DNA from: Actinomadura sp. K4S16
GTDB lineage: Bacteria > Actinomycetota > Actinomycetes > Streptosporangiales > Streptosporangiaceae
Assembly: GCF_008327685.1 (NCBI RefSeq)
Contig: NZ_BDDE01000015.1
Location: forward strand, 310,001 to 374,000
DNA: 64,000 nt
Reading direction: 5' to 3'
Below are positions 8,223 to 14,193 of the stretch, in pieces. The number at the start of each line of letters is the position of its first letter. The first letter of the stretch is position 1. A program made the position numbers and the translations under genes. The notes beneath the pieces were generated by a model that was not told the DNA's origin, did no database searches, and was given only the letters and a program-made list of their open reading frames with translations.

Positions 8223-9257
8223 ATGGAATCCCACCCGTCTGAGATCGACATCGCCGCGCATCCGGACGACCGGATCGGCTCGGCGCCGCCGCGCACGCGG
8301 GCCTGGCGGGACGGCCGCATCGAGGCGGAGGGGTTCCCCGTCGCGGAGCTCAGCGGCTACCTGGCGCGCCCGGACGTCGTCGTGTGGCTCGACCTGTGCG
8401 GGCCGCAGCACGAGGACATGCGCGTGGTCAGCCGCGAACTGGGCATCGATCCCGTCGCCGTGGAGGACGCGGTGTCCCGGCACGAGCGGGCGAAGCTCGA
8501 CCGCTACCGGGGGTACGCGTTCCTCAACGTCTACGTTCCGGTGGTGACCGACGGCGAGCTGGCGATGCACGAGGTGTCGGCGTTCCTCAGCGAGCGCGCC
8601 TTCGTCACGGTCCGGCAGGACTGCGGCTTCGACGTGGACGCGCTCATCCGGCGCTGGGACCAGAGCCCGGACGCCGGGCTCGGCGAGCCGAACGCGGCCT
8701 TCCTGCTCTACGGGCTCCTGGACCTGGTGGTCGACCTGCAACTGGCGGCCGTCCAGGCGCTGGACGACGAGGCCGACGCGGTCGAGGACCTGGTCTTCGA
8801 CGACGCGTTCCCGGTCAAGGAGATCCAGCGGCGCAGCTACCGGCTGCGCAAGAACCTGGCCGCACTGCGGCGGATCGCGCTGCCGATGCGGGAGGTGCTG
8901 AACACGCTGCTCCGCCGCGACCCGCGGATCGTCCCCGCACCGCTCGTCCCCTACTTCCAGGACGTCTACGACCACACGCTGCGCGTCGGGGAGTGGACGG
9001 ACGCCCTGCGCGACCTCGTCGCCGACCTGCTGGAGACGCGGCTGGCGCTGCAGGGCAACCGGATGAACGAGGTGATGAAGAAGGTCACCAGCTGGGCGGC
9101 GATCATCGCGGTGCCGACCGCCGTCACCGGGTTCTACGGACAGAACGTCCCCTATCCCGGGTTCGGCCACTACTCCGGGTTCGTCGCCAGCACGGTCATC
9201 GTCGTCGTCTGCAGCCTCGCGCTCTATGTGATCTTCAAGGTCCGCGACTGGCTCTGA
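8223..9257 (+). CDS. corA: CorA-like divalent metal ion transporter
   Basis: A 344-residue CorA-superfamily protein: a large cytoplasmic alpha/beta and helical funnel (about 1-280) followed by two C-terminal helices. The second-last helix is VTSWAAIIAVPTAVTGFYGQ and the last is FVASTVIVVVCSLALYVIFKVRDWL. The family pore signature normally reads Gly-Met-Asn; here residues 306-308 are GQN (YGQNVPYPG). Other CorA-typical stretches are AVEDAVSRHERAKLDRY and RLRKNLAALRRIALPMREVLNTLLRRD. It would move Mg2+ or another divalent ion across the cytoplasmic membrane as a homopentamer. The changed signature makes ion selectivity uncertain. It is probably monocistronic and leaderless. Confidence 0.88.
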   Translation: MESHPSEIDIAAHPDDRIGSAPPRTRAWRDGRIEAEGFPVAELSGYLARPDVVVWLDLCGPQHEDMRVVSRELGIDPVAVEDAVSRHERAKLDRYRGYAFLNVYVPVVTDGELAMHEVSAFLSERAFVTVRQDCGFDVDALIRRWDQSPDAGLGEPNAAFLLYGLLDLVVDLQLAAVQALDDEADAVEDLVFDDAFPVKEIQRRSYRLRKNLAALRRIALPMREVLNTLLRRDPRIVPAPLVPYFQDVYDHTLRVGEWTDALRDLVADLLETRLALQGNRMNEVMKKVTSWAAIIAVPTAVTGFYGQNVPYPGFGHYSGFVASTVIVVVCSLALYVIFKVRDWL

Positions 9258-9287
9258 CCGCCGGGTCCGGCCAGGTCACGGCACGTC

Positions 9288-9303
9288 ATATGCGTTCGCA
9301 TAT
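9288..9303. repeat. 7-bp inverted repeat upstream of bla
   Basis: ATATGCG and CGCATAT with a 2-base centre form a perfect short palindrome 12 bases upstream of the shared bla/PBP promoter block. It is a possible additional half of the LysR regulator site; function is inferred. Confidence 0.35.
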
Positions 9304-9314
9304 CGGATCCCGCG

Positions 9315-9354
9315 CCATATCAATATTGGACATGTCGTTCGCGGCTCTGGTCTG
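9315..9354 (+). promoter_or_regulatory. bla promoter with LysR-type operator
   Basis: The block CCATATCAATATTGGAC (9315-9331) ends in a -35-like TTGGAC (9326-9331). It is followed after 17 bases by GGTCTG (9349-9354), close to the bla ATG at 9364. The same arrangement recurs in front of the convergent penicillin-binding protein gene (minus strand, 12177-12139), with 15 of 17 identical bases in the operator block. This suggests joint activation by the LysR regulator at 12215. Confidence 0.6.
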
Positions 9355-9363
9355 CTCTCCCGC

Positions 9364-10317
9364 ATGACGACCCACAGCACCCGACACCGGCGGCTCGGCG
9401 CCGCCGCTCTCGCCCTGACGACGATCGCCGGCCTCGCCGGCTGCGGTTCCGGCACGGAGCCGGACGTGCGGACCGCGGCGCCGCGCAGCGCCACGTCCAC
9501 GATCGCCGTCGATCCCGCGCAGGCGAGGGTCACCCGGCAGATCGGCCGCCTCGAGGCGACGCACCACGCGCGCATCGGCGCCTTCGCGATCGACACCGGC
9601 ACCGGGCGCGCCGTGGCCCACCGGCCGGACGAGCGCTTCCCGTTCGCCTCGACGTTCAAGGCGATGGCGTGCGGCGCGGTGCTGCGCAAGGCCCGGCAGT
9701 CCGACCCCGGCCTGCTCGACCGGGTGATCCACTACACGAAGGACGACCTGGTCGAGTACTCCCCCGTCACCGAGAAGCACGTGGACACCGGCATGACCGT
9801 CGCCGACCTGTGCCACGCCGCCATCACCCAGAGCGACAACACCGCCGGGAACCTGGTGCTCAAGCAGATCGGCGGGCCCGCGGGCCTCACCGCGTTCTTC
9901 CGCTCGCTCGGCGACACGGTCAGCCGCAGCGACCGCTGGGAGACCGACCTCAACATCTGGAAGCCGGGCGAGGTGCGCGACACCACCGCGCCGCGCCCGT
10001 GGGCGGGGAACCTGCGGGCGCTCACCACCGGCGGCGCGCTCGTGCCGGCCGACCGCGAGCGGCTCGTCGACTGGATGAAGGCGACCGTCACCGGGGACAA
10101 GCGCATCCGCGCGGGGCTCCCGAACAACTGGACGGTCGGCGACAAGACCGGCACCGGCGGCACCTACGGCACCGCCAACGACATCGCGATCGCCTGGCCG
10201 CCGTCCGGCGCCCCGCTGGTCATCGTGATCACCACGAACCGGTTCGCGCCCGACGCGGCCGCCGACGACCAGGCCGTCGCCCAGACGGCGCGCGTCCTCG
10301 CCAACGCGCTCCGCTGA
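9364..10317 (+). CDS. bla: Class A beta-lactamase, lipoprotein
   Basis: A 317-residue serine beta-lactamase that hydrolyses the beta-lactam ring outside the membrane. The signal peptide ends in a lipobox LAGC (Cys27), so it should be lipid-anchored. Catalytic motifs are all present: S96-T-F-K99, S157-D-N159, the omega-loop E193-TDL-N197 (Ambler Glu166/Asn170) and K261-T-G263. The length fits the family. No strong ribosome-binding site precedes the ATG, and the promoter puts the transcript start only a few bases upstream. It faces a penicillin-binding protein gene across a shared terminator, and both carry the same promoter block. With the LysR and BlaB-like genes this forms an inducible beta-lactam resistance locus. 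Spectrum of activity cannot be read from sequence. Confidence 0.95.
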   Translation: MTTHSTRHRRLGAAALALTTIAGLAGCGSGTEPDVRTAAPRSATSTIAVDPAQARVTRQIGRLEATHHARIGAFAIDTGTGRAVAHRPDERFPFASTFKAMACGAVLRKARQSDPGLLDRVIHYTKDDLVEYSPVTEKHVDTGMTVADLCHAAITQSDNTAGNLVLKQIGGPAGLTAFFRSLGDTVSRSDRWETDLNIWKPGEVRDTTAPRPWAGNLRALTTGGALVPADRERLVDWMKATVTGDKRIRAGLPNNWTVGDKTGTGGTYGTANDIAIAWPPSGAPLVIVITTNRFAPDAAADDQAVAQTARVLANALR

Positions 10318-10347
10318 GCGCTCCCCGGAAGCGCTCCGAAGGCGATC

Positions 10348-10387
10348 GCCCCTGGTACCGGACGTCCAGGCGTCCGGTGCCAGGGGC
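10348..10387. terminator. Bidirectional terminator-like hairpin between bla and PBP genes
   Basis: Sixteen-base arms (10348-10363 and 10372-10387) pair with a single G-T wobble around an 8-base loop. The hairpin lies between two convergent genes (stops at 10317 and 10413). There is no U-tract, as is common for actinomycete terminators. Confidence 0.65.
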
Positions 10388-10412
10388 GACGCGCGTCGCG
10401 GACAGCCGCGGG

Positions 10413-12062
10413 CTAGAGCGCCCGGAGGAACTTCGCGGCGATCGGAGCGGCGGCCTCGGCGCCGGTGCCGCCGCCCTCGACGATCACGGCGAAGGCGACG
10501 TCCCCGCGGTAGCCGATGAACCAGGCGTGGGTCGGCGGGTCGTCGCCCTCGCCGAACTCCGCGGTGCCGGTCTTGCCGGCGGTACCGGCCGGGAAGCCGA
10601 CGCCGGACGCGGTGCCCTCGCTGACGACGGCCGGCATGAGGGCGTGCAGGGCCTTCTCCACGGCGGGCTCCAGCCGCTTCGGCGGCTCGGGCTTGCGGCC
10701 CCCGGCGTCGGCCGCCTGCGCGGCGAGGGAGGCGCCGACCAGGCGGGGCGAGCGCCAGGTGCCGTCGGCCGCGGCGGCGGCGACGCTCGCCATGTTGAGC
10801 GGGCTGGTCAGCACCTGGCCCTGCCCGAAGGACGCGGCGGCGAACGCGGTGTCGTCCTTGGTGTCCGGGAACGCGGCGCGCACGGCGGGGAGTCCCGCGA
10901 TGACCGGGGCGTTGAACCCGAACTGCGCCGCGACCTGGGCGAGCCGCTTCTCGCCCAGCTTGTCCACGGCGAGGCGCGCGAACGTGGTGTTGCAGGAGTG
11001 CGCGAACGCCTCCCGGAGCGGGACCGACCCGAAGTCCTCGTGCTTGTAGTTGTGGAACGACCGGCCGCCGACCGTGGTGGTCGCCGGGCACCCCACCTTC
11101 GACGCCGGGGACATGCCGCCCGCGACGAGCGCGGCGGCCGTGACGACCTTGAACGTCGAGCCCGGCGGGTACCGGCCCATCAGCGCGCGGTTGTAGCCGC
11201 CGGGCTGGTTCGCCACGGCGAGGATCTCGCCGGTGGAGGGGCGCAGCGCCACCATCGACGCCGGCTTGCTCGCGCTCGACACCGCCTGTCCTGCGGCGGC
11301 CTGCGTCTTCGGGTCGATGGTCGTCTTCACCGGCTCGCCCTCGGCGCCGCCGAACCGCTCCAGCGTCTTCACCGGGACGTCCTTGCCGTCCACGATCTGC
11401 ACGGCGAGCGCGGGCTTGCCGGAGAGGCGGTGCTCGTACTGCTTCTGCAGGCCGTCCACACCGGCCGGGTCGCCCTTGCGGTAGGGAGCGCCGAGCTTGC
11501 CCGCGGCCTCGGCGGACACGGGGCCGACCTGCCCGGCGAGCTGCCGGGCGGACCCGGACGGCGAGGAGGCGAGGTCGCTGCCGTCCGCCGCGAGGACGGC
11601 GGCGCGGTCCGGCCAGGCGCGGGACGCGCGCAGCCGCTGCCCCTCCTTGAGCTCCGGGTACACGACCTGCGGCGACCAGCGCACGCGCCACTCGCCGTCC
11701 GTCTTCACCATCGGCAGCGACCCGGTGTACTTCCACTTCCGGTCCCCGGCCAGCGTCACCTCGGCGCCGTAGGACCCGCCGACCGCGTCGTCCTTGGGAC
11801 GCCCCACGGAGGCGACCGTGTAGCGCTGCCCGACGGCGCCGAGGTCGTCCCGCATCCGCTTGAAGCGCGCCTCGAAGTCGGCGGGCGGCCGGTCGGTCAG
11901 CGCCTTCATGGCGGCGAAGTCGCCGCCGCTCCACGCCGCGAGATAGCGCTCGGCGGCGTCCCTCGGGTCGTCACCGTCGCGCAGGAACCACACCGCCCCC
12001 GCCCCCACGATCACGACCGCCACCGCGACCGCGGCGACGGCGAGCACACGGGATCGGCGCAT
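10413..12062 (-). CDS. Penicillin-binding protein with MecA_N/NTF2-like domain
   Basis: A 549-residue class B-type transpeptidase. It has one N-terminal membrane anchor (7-27), an NTF2-like MecA_N domain (about 30-135, DDPRDAAERYLAAWSGGDFAAM...EWRVRWSPQVVYPEL), a dimerisation/linker region (about 140-245) and the transpeptidase domain. The domain motifs are S302-T-F-K305, S356-C-N358 and K497-T-G499. This is the domain order of low-affinity enzymes such as PBP2a. The ATG at 12062 has AAGGAG at good spacing. It is convergent with bla and divergent from a LysR gene, and its promoter copies the bla promoter block. A role as an inducible beta-lactam-tolerant cross-linking enzyme is inferred from this context. 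Confidence 0.9.
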   Translation of the reverse strand: MRRSRVLAVAAVAVAVVIVGAGAVWFLRDGDDPRDAAERYLAAWSGGDFAAMKALTDRPPADFEARFKRMRDDLGAVGQRYTVASVGRPKDDAVGGSYGAEVTLAGDRKWKYTGSLPMVKTDGEWRVRWSPQVVYPELKEGQRLRASRAWPDRAAVLAADGSDLASSPSGSARQLAGQVGPVSAEAAGKLGAPYRKGDPAGVDGLQKQYEHRLSGKPALAVQIVDGKDVPVKTLERFGGAEGEPVKTTIDPKTQAAAGQAVSSASKPASMVALRPSTGEILAVANQPGGYNRALMGRYPPGSTFKVVTAAALVAGGMSPASKVGCPATTTVGGRSFHNYKHEDFGSVPLREAFAHSCNTTFARLAVDKLGEKRLAQVAAQFGFNAPVIAGLPAVRAAFPDTKDDTAFAAASFGQGQVLTSPLNMASVAAAAADGTWRSPRLVGASLAAQAADAGGRKPEPPKRLEPAVEKALHALMPAVVSEGTASGVGFPAGTAGKTGTAEFGEGDDPPTHAWFIGYRGDVAFAVIVEGGGTGAEAAAPIAAKFLRAL

Positions 12063-12138
12063 CGTCCAACTCCTTCCCCCTGATCGGTCCACCGGCCGGG
12101 GGCCCGCTGACGGGCGGGCGGACCGGTGGGGGCACAAG

Positions 12139-12177
12139 GAGACCAGGCTCTGCCCGAAAAGTCCAAGATTGATATCG
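12139..12177 (-). promoter_or_regulatory. PBP promoter with LysR-type operator
   Basis: Read on the minus strand the block CGATATCAATCTTGGAC (12177-12161) contains TTGGAC, then 16 bases, then GGTCTC (12144-12139). It matches the bla promoter block at 9315-9354. The operator half lies between the divergent PBP and LysR genes, so one site could serve both. Confidence 0.6.
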
Positions 12178-12180
12178 CTC

Positions 12181-12206
12181 CGGATGAATATCCGAATTGG
12201 TATCAT
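12181..12206 (+). promoter_or_regulatory. LysR gene promoter, probable leaderless start
   Basis: An inverted repeat CGGAT-GAAT-ATCCG (12181-12194) is followed by TATCAT (12201-12206), eight bases before the GTG start. A leaderless transcript is likely because no purine-rich ribosome-binding site is present. Confidence 0.45.
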
Positions 12207-12214
12207 CGCTGCTC

Positions 12215-13186
12215 GTGAACCTGGTCGGGCATCTGCGGTGCTTCGTCGTCGTCGCCGAAGAACTGCACTTCGGCCGCGCGGCCGAGCGCCTCGGCATGGC
12301 GCAGCCGCCGCTGAGCCAGCGTATCCAGCGCCTGGAGAAGGAGCTCGGCGTGCGGTTGTTCGACCGGTCCAGCCGGCGGGTGCGGCTCACCCCGCCGGGC
12401 GGCCTGCTGCTGGAGGAGGCACGTGACATCCTCACCCGCGTGGACCGCATCTACTCCGTCGCCGAGCGGGCCCGGCTGGGGGAGGTCGGGACGGTGCGCG
12501 CGGCCCTGCCGAGCGACCTCGGCGGCCGGGTCGTCGCCGCGCTGATCGCCGCGTTCCGGGAACGCCGCCCGGACCTGCGGCTCGACCTGCGCGAGACGGG
12601 CACCGACGACCAGATCCGCGCGCTCGCCGAGGGCGCGCTGGACGCCGGGGTGGTGCGGCACCCGTGCGACACCCGCGGGCTGGAGCTCGGCCCGATGCTG
12701 GCGCAGCCGCTCGGCGTGCTGCTGCCCGCCGGCGACGGCGCCGCCGAGCCGGGCGCGCCCCCCGAGGTGCACCTGGCCGACCTCGGCACCCGCGAGGTCG
12801 TCGTCCCGCCGCGCGAGGAGGCGCCGGGCGCGCACGACGAGCTGCTCGCGGGCTGCCGGCGGCACGGGTACGCGCCCGCCGCCGTGCACGAGGCCCGGCA
12901 TCCGGGGTTCGCGCTGGGGCTCGTCCTCGCGGGGACGGCCGTGGCGCTCGTCCCGCGCACCGACGACACCGCCGGGGCGGCGTGGCGGCCGCTGGCGGGC
13001 GAGCCGCTCGCCTGGCGGACGTCGTGCGCCTGGCGGCGGGCCCGCGACCCCGAGCACGCCCGCGCCATCGCCGACTTCACCGCCGTCGCGACCGCGGTCC
13101 TGCGCGACGAGGCCGGCATGGCGCCCCTCGACCGGCCGCCCGCCCGCCGGGTCGTCCCGCGCCCCTCCTCGGGGTTCCTGGCATGA
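12215..13186 (+). CDS. LysR family regulator, BlaA-like activator
   Basis: A 323-residue LysR-type regulator. The winged helix-turn-helix is at the N-terminus (LRCFVVVAEELHFGRAAERLGMAQPPLSQRIQRLEKELGVRLFDRSSRRVRLT), followed by the linker helix and a two-lobed effector domain. I chose GTG 12215 because the protein then begins VNLVGHLRCFVVVAEE, the usual family spacing. Its stop overlaps the ATG of the next gene (ATGA), so the two products are made together. The gene pair LysR plus beta-lactamase-like protein next to a beta-lactamase matches BlaA-BlaB of Streptomyces cacaoi, where both are needed for beta-lactamase induction. The effector is probably a beta-lactam or a wall fragment signal; this is inference. 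Confidence 0.88.
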   Translation: MNLVGHLRCFVVVAEELHFGRAAERLGMAQPPLSQRIQRLEKELGVRLFDRSSRRVRLTPPGGLLLEEARDILTRVDRIYSVAERARLGEVGTVRAALPSDLGGRVVAALIAAFRERRPDLRLDLRETGTDDQIRALAEGALDAGVVRHPCDTRGLELGPMLAQPLGVLLPAGDGAAEPGAPPEVHLADLGTREVVVPPREEAPGAHDELLAGCRRHGYAPAAVHEARHPGFALGLVLAGTAVALVPRTDDTAGAAWRPLAGEPLAWRTSCAWRRARDPEHARAIADFTAVATAVLRDEAGMAPLDRPPARRVVPRPSSGFLA

Positions 13187-14088
13187 GCGGGGCCCCCGTC
13201 AGGAGCGCGGAGGCGGCCGAGCGGATCGAGACGGCGTTCCGGTCCGCCGGGGTGACCGGCTTCCTGCACGTCGTCGACATGGACACCGGCCGGGAGGTCG
13301 CGGTCGGCGCCGACGAGCCGGTGGTGCTCGCGTCGGTGTTCAAGGTGCCGCTGCTCGTCGCGTTCCACCGGCAGGCCGCCGACGGCGTCCTCGACCCGAC
13401 CGAGCAGGTGGTGCTGCGCCCCGACGACCGCACGGCCGGGCCGACCGGGGTGTCGGCGCTGCTGGACGAGGTCCGCATGTCGCTGCGCGACCTCACCTGC
13501 CTGATGATCACCGTCAGCGACAACGCCGCCGCCGACGCCGTGATGGAGCGGGTCGGCCTGGACGCCGTCAACGCGACGGCCGCCGACCTCGGGCTCCGCC
13601 GGACCGTCATCCTGGGCAACGGCCGCGAGCTGCACGAGACGCTGCTCGCCGACGCCGGGGCGGACAGCGTCGCCGAGGTGTGGGCGAGGCTGGACGAGCC
13701 GGGCCTCCAGGGCCGGCTGCGCGCCCTCGACCCGCTCCGCACGAGCCGCAGCACGCCCCGCGACATGACCCGGCTGCTGTCGATGATCTGGCGGGACGAG
13801 GCGGCCCCGCCCGCCGGGTCGGCGGCGATGCGGCGGCTGCTCGGCCTCCAGGTCTGGCCGCACCGCCTGTCGTCGGGGTTCCCCTACGACGACGTCGTCG
13901 TCAGCGGCAAGACCGGCACGCTGCCGACCCTCCGCAACGAGGTGGGCGCGGTCGAGTACCCCGACGGGGCGCGCTACGCGGTGGCGGTGTTCACCAGGTC
14001 GACGCTGCCCGTCGCCGTCCTCCCGGAGGCCGACGCGGTCATCGGAACCGCCGCCCGGATCGCCGTGGAATCGCTTCGCCGGCCTTGA
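13183..14088 (+). CDS. Cytosolic beta-lactamase-like protein, BlaB-type
   Basis: A 301-residue protein with the penicillin-recognising serine enzyme fold. S51-V-F-K54, S112-D-N114 and K243-T-G245 are all present. It has no signal peptide or lipobox, since the sequence begins MSGAPVRSAEAAERIETAFRSAGVTGFLHVVDMDTGREV. The class A omega-loop ExxxN pattern is not evident in the expected region (LGNGRELHETLLADAGADS). It is translationally coupled to the LysR gene by a 4-base overlap. In S. cacaoi the equivalent BlaB is an internal protein needed with BlaA for induction, so a sensing or signalling role is more likely than drug hydrolysis. Alternative: a real cytosolic serine hydrolase. Confidence 0.82.
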   Translation: MSGAPVRSAEAAERIETAFRSAGVTGFLHVVDMDTGREVAVGADEPVVLASVFKVPLLVAFHRQAADGVLDPTEQVVLRPDDRTAGPTGVSALLDEVRMSLRDLTCLMITVSDNAAADAVMERVGLDAVNATAADLGLRRTVILGNGRELHETLLADAGADSVAEVWARLDEPGLQGRLRALDPLRTSRSTPRDMTRLLSMIWRDEAAPPAGSAAMRRLLGLQVWPHRLSSGFPYDDVVVSGKTGTLPTLRNEVGAVEYPDGARYAVAVFTRSTLPVAVLPEADAVIGTAARIAVESLRRP

Positions 14089-14122
14089 GTGCGCAGTGGG
14101 ACCCTTGAGTGTGCGGTGGGAC
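14083..14122 (+). repeat. Two tandem 20-bp repeats over the blaB-like stop codon
   Basis: Units 14083-14102 and 14103-14122 are directly adjacent and differ at two positions. Both begin CCTTGAGTG and end GTGGGAC. The first unit contains the TGA stop of the upstream gene. It may be a recent local duplication or a tandem regulator site for the AAA gene downstream. Confidence 0.6.
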
Positions 14123-14193
14123 ACGGACGCCACGGCACCCGCTCTGGAAACATAAGCTGTACCCCTGTTTTGGACGGTATTGGGGAGTGTTCG

